A DNA stretch of 64,000 nt from Puffinus mauretanicus (GCA_023333565.1 JAJKFH010002273.1:1674001-1738000), one strand, 5' to 3'; shown: positions 36,276 to 48,985, numbered from the stretch's first letter. Numbers and translations are program-made. The notes: generated by a model not told the origin, from the sequence alone.

Positions 36276-39200
36276 TTTAATCATATGGAAAGAGTTCAAA
36301 ATAATGTCAATGCCAAACTATGTCTGAGTTTACAGGGGAAAGGAATAGATGCCAGGTTGTCATAAACGTGATGCAATAAAGCATCTCTTTTAGCTGTTGC
36401 TCATCGCTTACTTCACTACTTTCTTACCTGGGAGGGAAAGCAAGAGATGCACTGAGGAAAGTCAGTATCAATCCAGCATAGATCTTTTTAAAGTGGTACT
36501 CTCTCAGACTTTTCTTAGCGGATTTTTTGTGTACACAGTTGTGTGGGAGAAAATGAGAATTCTGGTAAATTTAATGTGAGTTTACTTTGTCTTTTCTGTT
36601 AATTAAATAAAAGTCGTTATAAATATGCACATTCTTGATCAAGACCTTACAAAGAATATAAAGAAATAAAATAGAGGGAAGTATAAACCACTTAAAAATA
36701 TATTTTTGTTCTGCCTATGTTATTCCAGGCAACAGGGAAAAAGACTTAATTAAAGGAACTCAAATTAAAATGGTGGGGGTTTTTTGTATTAAACATCATT
36801 ACATGAAATTTTCTATGAAGCTTTGCAAAAAAAAAAAAATTATAACCTTTCCCAGAGTTCCAAAAAGCACATATTACAAGGAGAAAAATAGCCTACTTTA
36901 TCCTGGTCGTAACATCTTCGGTCGGCTTACTTTCATTTACTTTATATTTTTCATATAATGATATCTGACATAACTCCGTTATCTTTCTTATCTGTAAGGA
37001 AATTCTCTAGTAAGAAAATATAAGTCATTTTGTGGCTAACTTTCTTCTAATGTATTAATATCTTTTTTTTTTTTCCTAGAATAGTATTTTATTAACATGT
37101 CCCTCTGTAAAATTAGAATTTATAGGCATAGATACTGACCAAGTCAGGAAGGCGTTAAGAAAACTTTGCTTGGTTTTCACTCTCTTTTTTGATACTGACC
37201 ATAGAATGAAATCCACTGTTCACAGGATCAAAAGAGCTTACAACCTAGCCAAGGAGTAAACATATAGAAAGAGGGTAGGAAGAGATGAATAAGCTGCAGG
37301 GAGGCGGATGTGTTGTACTTTTTAAAAGTGCTGTTGTAGACACTTTCTCAGGCAGAGGTAGCAAGTGCCAGTAGCTGAATCTCTATGGGTGTTTAACTTG
37401 GGATTTGTCCTTAAACTTCTTCCCACCAGTTTGCAGTGAGTGGTGCTTGATACCTGAGCTAACAGTCTGAACTGAGTCACGGACACGGTCCAAAGCTGCT
37501 TACTGCTTGGTTTAAGTCTCCCGGATTTTTCAGTTCAGGTATCAACTGAACCACCCTCCTGTTGCAGGTCTTGTGATGCTGTGCCACAACTCATTTTGTG
37601 CATGGCGAGATAAGCGGTTCTTTGCCTAGTTTCACAGGGGAAATGGAGCCCTGCGGCCACGTAGTTTGCTGCTTTACTAAGCACATTGGCAGGCATTGTC
37701 ATGAATGAGAAGACACAGTAGATATTAGTATGAATGAGTATGTCTCCACCTAAAATAAGTAACCTGAATATAGTTTGGAAGAGTTTGTTTAAGTGTTAGT
37801 TTTATGTGAGAGTTGTATTAGTTTCGTGTGAGATAGCTCAGCCTGGATGTCTGTTCACAGAGTTAAGACTGCAGAGAAAACCTACCAGTAAGGTTCTAGC
37901 CTGCTGCAGGTCTGCATCGCTACATCTCAATCACAACACTGTATGAAGTGAAACCTTGTGTAATTCATGTAATAGTTGCATAATATAATAGGTAATTAAA
38001 TACTTGAGAGATTATATCGGCTCAAAAAAGAACCATAGCAGAAAAAGACTCTTCCTTTTCAGATGCTTACTCTTTCTTTGGAAGTCTGGAAAACAAGATT
38101 TTTTTACATTTGGAAATGCAGAAGAGCAGCAAGCCCAGGCTATTTTAGGTGCATGGGGAAAGAAGTTCCAGTACTGTGGAATTTACTTCTCCAGATCCCA
38201 GCTGCTGAAGTACTAGACTTTGTTATCCTGGGCAGATGATTGCTCTCATTGCTGTGTGGCTCAGAAAGCGGGGACTGGGAGATAACCTCATCCCTTTCCT
38301 CCGTGCACGCGACCCCGCGGAGGAGGGGAGTTGGCTGGGTATGACGCTAACCGCTTTTCTGTCAAATTAGGTCAGATGTGTTCTTCTGGCTAGAGTTAAG
38401 CCAAGTTAAGATGTTTTGGTCCCAGCTGTTTGCTTCTCTCCTCCTCTACCATTATTACAGCCCCACTCAGATGCGGCATAACTGCATGTGTAGCCACTGT
38501 CAAGAGGATCTGTTTTGAGAAAACCTGAATTAAATTAAACTATTTAAACTGTACCGAATTATTTTGACAAAACTAAGTTAGGGAAAGGCTATATGCTGGC
38601 TGTTACGTAGCCTATACTTAGGCTAACGTATTTAAACAGATTTTTATCAGAGAGGATAGCTTTTGGTAAAGGAGTGTGAATAAGCGGCCAAAGGTGGTAA
38701 TCTCATCTCACTGTCAGGGTAGCACACAGGGCTATGGCATATTGCTGCCAGACTATAATTATGTGTTTGGTAAAGGTATGAAAAAATCATATTTCTCCAG
38801 ATTCTGTCATCTTTTTGTGACTTCTGTCTTCCTTTACAGTATTTGTGCCTATAATTGTTTTTTCTTGTTTGAGTTTAACCTAATGATCAACTGAACTTTT
38901 AAATTTCCACCTATTGATGTTCCTTATTTTCACCTGATATATTAGCCTTAAGTAATGACATCTGGTAGGAACCGCTGTTTCTTGGCTGGATTACACAACT
39001 GTTTTCGGTTACTTGAAACAAAGGTCTAATCAGACTGAAGGAATAAAATTTTGACTGCATAGAAGATTTTTTCTTTCAAAGTGCCTAAACTAAAAATAAT
39101 TTGTTTATTTATAAAGCCATGTTCTAGAAAGAGAGTTTGTTTGAACTGACTGTTAAAAAAAATACGCATTTAATGTAGTAGCTAACAGAATAAATTTGTG

Positions 39201-40025
39201 TTTACTATATTTACTGTTTGGTATAATATAGTCACATCCTACTGCAGGGTTTTTGGTAAAATATTAGACTATTCTATAGGGAATAAACTCTTATGTATGA
39301 AACCTGTGAAATAACATAAAATTTTTAATGGTCAACTTAATTTTTCTGCTCTTGAAAGAAATTCCTGTGTGTAAAAGAGCTTGAGGCATTCCTTAATTTC
39401 TGTAAAAATTGCTGTAAAAAGTTGTTTATTTTTTATCTGTGGCTTTTTTTGTCCATTTATAATAATCCAAGACCAATTGCTGAGTGCAATTGAGTATTAT
39501 AACCGTTGTTTAACGGGCTATCGTGGTTAAACTTAGTTGGAGTTGCAAAAGCTGCCATTTTGAAATTGAAGCAGAGCTGTATCTTTGACACCCAAGTATT
39601 AACTCTGGCACAGGTGGCGGGGGCACAGGCAGGGTGACACATTACCGGGGCTGAGAAGTTAGCTTAGCAGTTGGTCAGACTTAGAGTATTGATAGCTATA
39701 TGATTAACTTGTATATGAACCTTTGTACATGCAGCTGAATATGCTCAGAGGAAACATATGGTAATTAAGTTACATAGTTCTTCATATACCTGGAGATAGA
39801 ATATGAGTGAATAATGAATATATCTGAAGTTCAGATATAAAAATTGTTTTGTATTTCAGTAGACTTACAAGTTTTATTTTAAAATCTAATTTAAGGAATG
39901 TGTATTTCCATTACAAAATAGGGAAACAATTTTAAGAAGGTAAATTCATTTATATTTAAAGAATCTTATCGTTAGAGCATTTGAGGCTTTGTTAAAAGCA
40001 ACATGTGAATCTCAGTTGCTATGTA
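36276..40025 (+). other. ROBO1: Downstream ROBO1 intron, part 5
   Basis: Non-coding AT-rich sequence with short poly-A and poly-T runs (36827-36838, 37063-37074). A less AT-rich segment at about 37270-37700 and another near 38270-38345 have no identity I can give. Nothing else was recognised. Confidence 0.55.
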
Positions 40026-40267
40026 GATCAGCACAAGAAGAGCCTTGACTTGCTTCAGCTGAGAACAAAATAAATTTTATCAGCTTCAATGAAATGGAAG
40101 TTAATTAAATGACTAGATATTTTAGGGGGATTTGTCAATAAATTGTGATCAGCACAAGAAGAGCCTTGACTTGCTTCAGCTGAGAACAAAATAAATTTTA
40201 TCAGCTTCAATGAAATGGAAGTTAATTAAATGACTAGATATTTTAGGGGGATTTGTCAATAAATTGT
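40026..40267. repeat. Perfect 121-bp tandem duplication (two copies)
   Basis: Copy 1 (40026-40146) and copy 2 (40147-40267) are identical base for base. Both begin GATCAGCACAAGAAG and end GTCAATAAATTGT. Outside the pair the match stops at once: 40025 differs from 40146, and after a shared G the base at 40269 differs from 40148. Perfect identity in neutral intronic DNA points to a very recent duplication or an assembly join of overlapping reads. No transposon sequence or open frame is seen inside. Confidence 0.95.
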
Positions 40268-41419
40268 GCATCTCTTGCATGTTGAACTACATTATAACAT
40301 GTTTTAAAATTAGAAGTTCCCTTGGTTTAATTTTATGACAACTTTATGTTTTCTAGCCTGGAATTTCCAATAAGAAATCATATGTCACTGTTGAAAATCA
40401 TGTTGTTCTGTGGATTTGGGTTTTTTAGGGTGAGAAATCTTTTTTTTTTTAAAAAATTTTGCTAACTCAGCAACTTAATACCAAGTAAGTGCAGACAAGG
40501 AAGCAATTAAAATATATATGATGAGTAAACATGTGGTGACATTTTATTGTTTGAAAAATTGAGAATTTCGAAATACTGAAAAGGCTAGATGGTAGATTTG
40601 TGATTTGTGTTGTTATTTTAGCAAAAACGTAGGTATGGATATGGTGTTAAGTTTCTGCTCAGCTATCACGAATTTCGCACCTGATCTAACAGTGAGTTGT
40701 ATAAGTGAGTGAGCGAGCAGAGCTTTCACAGGGAATCTGCGATCCTTCTTTTCAGTGTGAATCTTTTGAGGCTCTGGGTCTTTAATTTTTTTTTAAACTG
40801 AAAGCAGCATAAGTGAATACTTGATTCTGGGTCAAAACCACAGTGCATTGTCTCAGAGCTCTGCAATAACGATCAGTTTAGACCATGATGCAACAGCTTC
40901 ATACAAAATAATTATTTCAACATTTTTTACAAACGTCTGAACAGCTGCTGGGAGTATTTGCAAGGATTGAGCAAGGCTAGAGAGCACCCCAAATCTCTGA
41001 AGTTTCAGTGACACTCAAAATTTGAGATCCTTCATCCCACTCCTCGTTGATGTATTCCTGCCTCCTACTCAGACATCCTTGCTATTCCTCCCAAATGATG
41101 CAGCTTTTAGCCACTAACATCTGGCTGACAGACAGCAGTCAGCTGTATTCCATGCCAGTGACTCTCAAACGCCTTTTTTTTTTTGTCTTCAACACAGAGA
41201 ATGGCAGAAAAAGAATAATATGAAGAGCCAGAATATTCTAATAAAGTTTGCAGCTCCTATGGGATCTGAGGATTCAGGTTGAGTCTGCTTTTTTGGCAGA
41301 GCTGTGGTTGTGAAGGTGGCAGAATTACACTGTAGATTATTCTCTTGCTTATTTCTTTATAAAACTCAGGTTGTGTTATAAAACTAGTTATTCAGAGCTA
41401 CATTTCAAACATAAAAAAC

Positions 41420-41441
41420 TCTTGCAAGTTAACTTGCAAGA
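41420..41441. repeat. 22-bp perfect palindrome
   Basis: TCTTGCAAGTT (41420-41430) is followed with no spacer by its exact reverse complement (41431-41441), with GTTAAC at the centre. Each half carries TTGCAA, similar to half of a C/EBP site. Confidence 0.95.
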
Positions 41442-41826
41442 ATCAGTGTCCAAATCAACAGAAAGTTGTTGCTGAGTTTCTAGTTATTTGCTCTTAAAAA
41501 AAAAAGTGCCAATCATGTATTTGTATCATAAATGGCATGTTCTACTAGCATTGTAAAACTTACTGGAACAGAATTTTTTTTTTTCCCTAGCTGTATAGAA
41601 TGTGGAAAGAATTTTTTTTTTCTTGGTTTTAAAGCTACAACAGTATTTATGATCTTGTAACACCAGTATTTGGTGTATTGCTTAAAATGTAAGCAGGACT
41701 TCTCACAGTATATAAAACAAAGCTTGTTAAGTGCTCTTTTGCCAGAGTGTGATTTTAAAAAAATTCTTCCCTAAAATCTTCTTTAAATTTTAATTTTTTT
41801 TTTTAATTCTTTTCCTTCCTTTGTGA

Positions 41827-41866
41827 GTGTGTGTGTATGTGTGCACGCACGCGTGTGCGTATGTGT
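41827..41866. repeat. (TG)n-type tract with strict purine-pyrimidine alternation
   Basis: Forty consecutive bases alternate purine and pyrimidine without exception, mixing TG, CA, CG and TA steps. Such DNA readily takes the Z form under negative supercoiling. It holds several CpG steps, which are otherwise rare in this intron. Confidence 0.9.
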
Positions 41867-43953
41867 TTGCTTTCTGTTGTTTGCCTAAAGTAGTGATGCT
41901 AACATAGCACACTTAGCTTAAGGCTTCAGGGAGCTAAAGTAAGCGTGAAGTTCAGCCTCTAGCTAAACATCACCACTGGGCTAATCTACAATTTACAATG
42001 ATCCATCACGAATATTTACAAGTAGGCAGAGTGCAGTGCAAAATTAAACAGCATATGGGTACAGTTATCCCTGTTAAAATGACCAACGTGCCTTGTATTG
42101 TGTATGGAAGATAACTGGACAGGTGGTAATCTGTCTTCTCTAAGCAGAGACAGCTGGTATTTTCCTTGGGCTTCAGTGGTGTTTTTCTGTATGGTCTCAC
42201 CTACCAGCTGATATCTTGCTTGTTAGAACAATACCAAGTATATATTAACCCTTTTATCTGAAGTATCAGACTGCCTGTCCATAAGCATGGCGTTTTAATG
42301 TCTGTAGTAATATAAGATGCATGCAGCTTGTTTTACGGACCTCTTTACATGTGTTACTATGATGATATTTGTCAATAGCTAGATAAAATCTTGAAGTGTA
42401 TAATTTGTATAGATTTTTTTTCTTAAATGTCTGATGGGAGACAGACTAAGGGAGTGTTTGAGAATCATCCCCTTCCATTTAATTTAGGAGAATATTAAAG
42501 GTCACATAGAAAAGAAATAAAATCGTTTTGTAACTTCACTTGTATTTATTTCCATTCATATTGCTTAATGTATATATCTGTGTAGCTTTTCCTTTCTGAA
42601 CACACTAATTTGGTTCCCAGCATGAGTACAATGGGTTGGCTTCCTCTTCCCGCTGCCCCCCCCCGCCGGCCCCGAGGAGAAATTAGGAACAAACATTGCA
42701 TTACTCACAGTTGACTTTTCTCTTAAATATTTACTAATTGTCTAGATTGTGGGGGAACCGGGTACTGACATTCCGTGAAAGGCAGAGGGCACCGCTTCTG
42801 TGGACCTTCTGCTTCTGCACCCTGGCAAAGCGGGAGCCAAACTCGCCTGTCTCTACATGTGGCTGTGTTCAGTTAATTGATAAAATTAATCAGCAGTTAG
42901 GTTATTCCATCATGCCTGATGTTGTGGTTAGAGCCCCAGACAAGCTCTGGTAATGTTGAGCTACTGCAAGGGACAGCAGTGTTACAAGACACAACATGGA
43001 TGGGTCAAGAGTGAGGAGGAAGCTCTAGGAATTACCATCGCAGAAGTGATCTGTGAGCCGTATCAGTGAGATCAGCTAACACCAATCCTGGAGGAGGGAC
43101 AGGAAAGAGGAACATTTACTGAAGGCTGAGGCAGGGTGGGGTAAGAGGGATGCAGGGACTGCAAAGCCTGAGGGAGGACAATGTTCAGACACTTTATTTT
43201 TAGTTGAGGCTAACAAAGAATTTCATGTCTTTATCTGAATAGACTGGTTGGTGGGTGGTGGTGGTTGTTTTAGAAACCATGTTTATGCTTGAACTTTTTT
43301 TTTTTTTGCTTACTAATAAAAATGAATGTAATGAACTTGGAGGGAAAAAATGAACCTAGATCTGAAGCTATGGTAGAAGGGTTTTGTCCGGAAGAAGAGC
43401 ATGAGCTTTGTGAAATTGTAGCCCAGTGAGTCCAAAGCAGAGTGCTTGTTGAGGCTTAAATTTCTAATAAAGACTAGACAGGTAAAAGCAGAAATTCTTC
43501 AGAAATTCTGATTAATTAACTTTAGAACTAGAAACTTTCATATTAATCAACTTTGAAGTCTTCATTAACAGCCAAATGTATTATCTTACAAAACAGTTGA
43601 AAAAGGTGTTTTAATGGCCTTACTAGAATTGAATGATTACCTAGAGAATCTACAATAGAGGAGATAAAACTAAATTGCTTAGGAAAATCAACAGTTTTGC
43701 CAGCATTTTGCCTGGTTAATTGCCATTTGGTAAAGTTTTTTTCTTTTAAATTAGAGGTAGAAGAAACATCAGATGAAAGAACTACTGAAACTAACCTTCA
43801 TTGTAGAAGACCATTGTAGATACAGTTTTCTCCTAAACAAGTTAAGTTAGAAAATATCAATGTTGTTTTCAAGTTTAGGAATGGATCCCAGATTTTTCAA
43901 ATTAACCTTTTGAAGATATTCCCAAGATTTCCTTTTGAAATTATTCCCAGATT

Positions 43954-43954
43954 T

Positions 43955-43988
<34 letters not shown>

Positions 43989-43994
43989 TATATA
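43954..43994. repeat. (TA)n(CA)n compound microsatellite
   Basis: Around eleven TA units pass directly into about six CA units and back to TATA. It is probably variable in length among individuals. Confidence 0.9.
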
Positions 43995-46900
43995 AAAAAA
44001 AGTGACATATTTAGGTTTTGAATATGCTAAAATTAAAGTGTTCCTGCATAAACAGAGTATGACTTGGGGTTGTTTTATAGTATTACTTTTCAAATGACCA
44101 GTTTTTTGAAACCTAAATAGATGGCCAAAAAAAAAAATTTTCTCTTGACTAGTAAATATACTTCAGTGATACATTACACTAAGTGTTGTTTTGAAAATAA
44201 TGTTACACAATCTCTTCTCCAATTTGAACACTGCAAAAGTAAGTCTTTTTCTCCTGATTGTCCTGTTCTGTGTTGCATATTTAGGCAGCACATAGCCACC
44301 CAGGGAGGCATGTGCAGAACTTTGAGGATCTTCTGTTCTAATGGATTTCACTTGAGTTTAATTGGTTCCAGCTTGTTAATCATATGTGTCCTTGGAGAAG
44401 GGCTTTTTTTTTTTCCCCTGATCACTACTCACAGATCCACATTTAGAAAGTATTTTCTAAGCATGAAAATGTCTGTACTGTTCTGTCCACGTATTTTTTC
44501 ACCCATGATCAGTTACAATGATGAAAATTTTTCTCCTTTTTTATTTCTAACATCTCATTTTCTATCTAGGCTTCCAAGATAAACTCTGATTGATTTTAAT
44601 GTCCAATTTTTCATGAGCCAACACACTTAGATGCTAATAATGTTCAGTGTTGCTTAAAAGCTGGGTTTTGGCCTTAAACGGGAGAGTACAATGAAAGCAG
44701 TGGTTCATAGATTTAGTCCTTTATGCTTTGTTAGTTGCAAAAAATCAAGCTTGGAACTTATCTAATTAATCACAGCAAACTAGTAAAAAAACCAAAAACA
44801 AACAAAAAAAACCAAAACAAAATTTAAGGCCTCTAGACCTATCAGCTCTAGTGTGAGGAGTATAATAAGAGATTAGAAGTAGAAAATTTCTGAAGTTGGC
44901 TTCGTCTATTGCTTTATTTTCCACCTCTGATTTAAAATGTATCTAATTTTAATGATGTCTTGCTTTCATTTGTCACTTAAAGTAGCAGCCTTCCCAAGAA
45001 GCCTCAGCCTTGGACCAATGTAGCTTTATTTTCGTTGTATAAAATTCACTGCACTTCAGAATTCAATATAATGAAAAGTTATAATCAATAGAAAACATTG
45101 AAATCTGCAGCCTGACATTCTGGGCTTTTCTCAACAGATTTTTTGTTATAGAATTGGTTGGCATGCACTGCTGGAAATGTTACTGTAAGAACGTGTGAAG
45201 TTACTTCTATTTTCATTTGAATTCATATTCTTCAGTTGGTCAGTATACACAAATATGTATCCACTTAAAGCACAGTCAGTGAGAATTTACGTTGTTGTTA
45301 GTCACAAAGGAACATGGCTGTAACTAGAACAACGCTCATTGGTTCAGGGAGTCACAGAAATATTGATGTTTGGTTTCATAAACAAAATAGAAACAATTTT
45401 ATGCTAGAAATGAGTCAGAAAGGAGGAGGAGGGTTCAAAGGTGGCAAAAGCTGAGTTGCTGAAAAGGAGCAAAGTAAATGTGAAATTTATTTTGAGCTGG
45501 TCACGAGTTAATAGTTAACTGATTTTTTTATAATAATGATTATTATTATTGATTTATTTATGTTTACATAAATAGACAAACTTATCACTGAACCCACTTC
45601 AGAACAGTTCAGATGGCTAGGGAGATGGTCACTGAGGATGTGATGATACATGGGCAATAACTTTGACCACTGAGCTGCTGAATGTAAAGAAGGTACATTT
45701 CCAGATGTTGCTATATTTTGAAAGAATCGCCCCTTTTTGCTTTTAAAAGAGGAATCTTATCATCTAAATCTAGAGGATTATGGTTTATGAATTCAGTGAT
45801 GAAACATATGCCTAAGTCTCTAAAGGGATGAGATTTCATGTACTCCTTGTTCAGCATTTACTAGTTTCAGCAAAATTCTTCTACCCTGAAAGTTTTAGTG
45901 AATGGATAGTCTAGGTTCACAAAAGGGCATCAATGTTTAAAGGAAGTCATAAGCAGAATTTATATACTGAGTCCAGGAGTGCAATTATCAAAATCCTTTT
46001 GTGTCAATCTGGTTCTGAGCTGTCTCTTTCTCTTCTACAGTGAAATGAGAACTAAGGCACAGGGCAGTGAAGTCCAATGTGGAATTAAGGTTCTTGAAAA
46101 ATAAGACATCCTTTTGTGAATCAATTCTTTCATTTTGTATGAGTGAAATGACTATATGGTAATACTTCTGAATCATTTAGTTTTCTTCTGTCTGGGCATC
46201 CTGACGAAAGAGGTTTATATTCCCAAGTAAATAAAATTTGTGATTTGCCTGCAGTAAAGCAAAGATATAGACTAATCTATATAATTTTTATACATGGACT
46301 CATCATTTATGATACCTGAAAAAATCATTAAGGCTTTCATGAAGTGTCACGTCAGGGAAATGAATCCACAGTCAGCGACAAGCTTTAGGCTTCTCCTATC
46401 CATAACGAGTTACTTAATGTATTCCATTTTAATTGGAATTCCATTAATATCTTGGAGTCAATTGTGATCTTACACTACATCTACTGACAGGAATCATCAG
46501 TTATGTGCATGGTGTTTTGCAAAATTGCAAATTCACAATACATCTCTCTTCAATGGCAGCAATATTTAGCAGCTCATTAGCTTTTGGGCTGTGCCTTCTG
46601 GTCAGTAGATACTGGGAAAGACAGCCAGCCTAGTTGATTTGCAGAAATATATTAGTCAAGATGAGCACTGCAGTATAACTGAAAAGAAACACAAGAGAAT
46701 AAAATAGCATTTAGAGTAGACTTCTATGAAGTGGGAGATTAAAAATATAATTAGAATGGGATTAAAAAAGAAATAAAGTTGATTTTTTTGCTTAGTAATC
46801 TCTCTCACAAAATATCCTTTACTGTCAAGTTTGATGTTTTTGATTATAAATTTAAAAATTGTCCATTTCATCAATTTATATTTGAGGAAAAGTAAACATA

Positions 46901-47444
46901 CAGCCAGAAACTGTACTGCATGCTTTTGTCTAAATAGTGGAGTTCTTGAAGTAAAATGTGATATCAGAAAGAGGTCCCATGTGTAATATACTGGAGATAC
47001 TGTGTAATATGTTGTCCATGGTTACAGTTTCAGAGGTTTTGTTCAGATTTGATGACTTAATATTACTTTGGTGAAGAAGGCGGACTGGAACAGAATTGTG
47101 TAGTACTGAATAGCCACTGTAGACATTTTTCAGTATTTAACAGCTGAATGAGTGAGAAGAGGCTTCGATAATTCCGGCAAATAGTAGGAATTACTACTGA
47201 GGAACTATAGAATAGTGTAATTGGAAAGTATAGATCAGGTTGGAATGTTATCACTAAAAATGTGTGAAAGGTGTGTTAGTTCAGAAGAGTCTAGGACTGG
47301 AGGTATTTCTTACCAAGTGTATGTTGATAATAAAGAGGATGAATGTGAAAGGAGTTCTTGTGAAGAGAACCTATTTTTTTTTTTCTTTTTTTGATTTCCT
47401 TTCCTTCTCCTTTACTGCACGTTTTATGCTAACTTACTGAATGT

Positions 47445-47585
47445 GAAAGGGCCATGCTAGATCAGGCCAAAAATCCAACTATCCTGTATTAAATGTTAAG
47501 GGGGAAAAAAGTTTAATAAACATCAGGTGTGCTTGGAACACTTTCCCAGCTTCTAGTGGTGAACAGAAGCTTGTAGCTAGAATTT
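47445..47585 (-). mobile_element. Ancient CR1 LINE 3' end (reverse orientation)
   Basis: GGCCATGCTAGATCAGGCC (47451-47469), then CAACTATCCTGTATT (47477-47491), and further on CATCAGGTGTGCTTGGAACA and TTTCCCAGCTTCTAGTGG, form the reverse complement of the old amniote CR1 3' region, in the same block order as the intact family. It belongs to the same ancient class as the 23.7-kb fragment. It is immediately followed by a younger CR1 in the opposite orientation. Confidence 0.7.
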
Positions 47586-47629
47586 GTCTGTCATTTGAAT
47601 GCACTTACATTTTGGCCTTTCGTATTACT

Positions 47630-47814
47630 TTGACGAAATCAAACTCGGCAAAGAGAAACCTTATAAAGTTCAACAATGGGAAGTGCAAAATCCTGCACCT
47701 GGGGAAGAATAACCTCATATACCAGTTAACAGGCTGGGTGCTGACAAGCTGGGAAGCAGCTCTGCAGAGAAGGACCTGGGGGTCCTGGTGGACAACAACT
47801 TGACTGTAATCCAA
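47630..47814 (+). mobile_element. CR1 LINE, left part, interrupted by LTR
   Basis: This is ORF2 coding sequence near the reverse transcriptase C-terminus of a bird CR1: AAGTTCAACAATGGGAAGTG...CTGCACCTGGGG (the K-F-N-K-G-K-C...L-H-L-G block), and AGAGAAGGACCTGGGGGTCC (E-K-D-L-G-V-L). The part upstream of 47630 is missing (5' truncation). The right part resumes after the LTR at 48372 without loss of sequence, apart from the duplicated target. Confidence 0.85.
47810..47814. repeat. Target site duplication of the second LTR, left copy (diverged)
   Basis: TCCAA directly before the LTR corresponds to CCCAG after it (48372-48376). Both align with the same five CR1 bases, so they are one duplicated target that has since mutated (three of five match). 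Confidence 0.55.
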
Positions 47815-48371
47815 TGTCCTGGTTTTGGCTGTGATAGAGTTAATTTTCTTCCTAGTAGCTGGTATAGTGCTGTGTTTTGGATTTAGTATGAGAATAATGT
47901 TGATAACATGCTGATGTTTTAGTTGTTGCTAAGTGGTGCTTACGCTAGTCAAGGACTTTTCAGCTTCTCATGCTCTGCCAGGTGCACAAGAAGCTGGGAG
48001 GGAGCATAGCCAGGATGGCTAACTCAACTGGCCAACGGGGTATTCCATACCATATGACATCATGCTCAGCATATAAGCTGGGGGAGGGGGCTGGGGAGCA
48101 GCGATCGCTGCTCGGGGACTGGCTGGGCGTTGGTCAGCAGGTGGTGAGCAACTGCATCATGCATCACTTGCTTTGTATGTTCTATTATCATTATTATTAT
48201 TATTATTATTACTACTATTTTACTTTATTTCAATTATTAAACTGTCTTTATCTCAACCTGGGAGTTTTCTCACTTTTACCCTCCCAATTCTCTCCCCCAT
48301 CCCACCAGAGTGGGGGGAGTGAGCGAGCAGCTGTGTGGTGCTTAGTTGCTGGCTGGGGTTAAACCACGACA
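47815..48371 (+). mobile_element. Solo LTR of an avian endogenous retrovirus (ERVL-like), copy 2, nested in CR1
   Basis: The 557-bp element begins TGTCCTGGTTTTGG and ends AAACCACGACA. It is the same family and orientation as copy 1 at 2681. Features in order: the 5' block with CTTCCTAGTAGCTGG, which copy 1 lacks in part; CATGCTCAGCATATAAGC (a TATA-type box, about 48063-48080); a central GCAGCGATCGCTGC self-complementary block (48098-48111); an ATT/ACT trinucleotide run (48184-48220); TATTAAACTGTCTTTATC (poly(A)-type signal); and the GGGGGGAGTGAGCGAGC block. No internal retroviral genes remain. It splits a CR1 copy, so it inserted after that CR1. Confidence 0.9.
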
Positions 48372-48985
48372 CCCAGCAATGCACCCATTTGGTTAAGAAG
48401 GCCACCAGCCTCCTGGGCTGTGTTAGAAGAGTGTTGCTCACAGGTCAAGCGATGTGATCCTTCCCCTCTGTTCAGCCCTGGTCAGACACATCTGAAGTGC
48501 TGGATCCAGTGGTGGGCTCCCCAGTAGAGGAAAGATACAAATTTACTGGAGTGAGTCCAGTGCAGAGTCACAAAGATGATTAAGGGACTTAGCATTTGTC
48601 ATACGGGGAAAGGCCGAGAGAGAGATGGGACTGTTCAGCCTGGAGCAGAGAAGGCTCAAGGGGATCTTAGCCATGTCTGTAGATACCTGGTGCAAAGCAA
48701 TGAATAAGAGAGTGCCAAACTCTTCTCAGTAGTGCCCAGTGACAGGAGAAGAGACAATGGGCGCAAATTAAAACACAAAAAATTCCATCTGAATGCAAGA
48801 AAAAACTTTTTTACGGTAGAACAGGTTGCCCGGAGAGGTTGTGAAGTCTCCATCTGTGGAGATATTTAAAACCTGATTGGGCATAGTTGACCCGAGCAAC
48901 CTGGTCTAGCTAACCATGCTTGAGCAGGAAGGTTGGACTAGAAGATTTCAAGAGGTCCCTTCCACCCTTAATGATTATTAGCATT
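48372..48985 (+). mobile_element. CR1 LINE, right part through 3' end
   Basis: This continues the CR1 interrupted at 47814. It has CAGCAATGCACCC then AAGAAGGCCACCAG; GTGATCCTTCCCCTCTGTTCAGCCCTGG; a GGACTGTTCAGCCTGGAGCAGAGAAGGCTCA-type block (48630-48660); and AACAGGTTGCCCGGAGAGGTTGTG (48819-48842). The 3' UTR ends in AGGTCCCTTCCACCC (48951-48965) and a decayed octamer tail, ATGATTATTAG. The reading frame is broken by stops and indels. It is more diverged than the 58.5-63.0 kb copy, hence older. Confidence 0.9.

Larger units (their letters stand above)
40268..47440 (+). other. ROBO1: Downstream ROBO1 intron, part 6
   Basis: Non-coding. Structure present: a 22-bp palindrome (41420-41441), a purine-pyrimidine alternating tract (41827-41866), a short C-rich, CpG-containing patch (42641-42677), a TA/CA microsatellite (43954-43994) and ATT-type units near 45530-45565. 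The 153-codon frame at 44121-44582 has no domain and begins in a poly-A. Confidence 0.55.

Noticed and set aside
41420..41441. Palindrome as a terminator or operator
   Set aside because: Bacterial-type reading does not apply to a vertebrate intron; kept only as a structural observation.
44121..44582. 153-codon open frame
   Set aside because: Starts in a poly-A stretch, low-complexity hydrophobic content, no domain and no coding neighbours.
47605..47814. Minus-strand 69-codon frame
   Set aside because: Antisense of CR1 ORF2 remnant.
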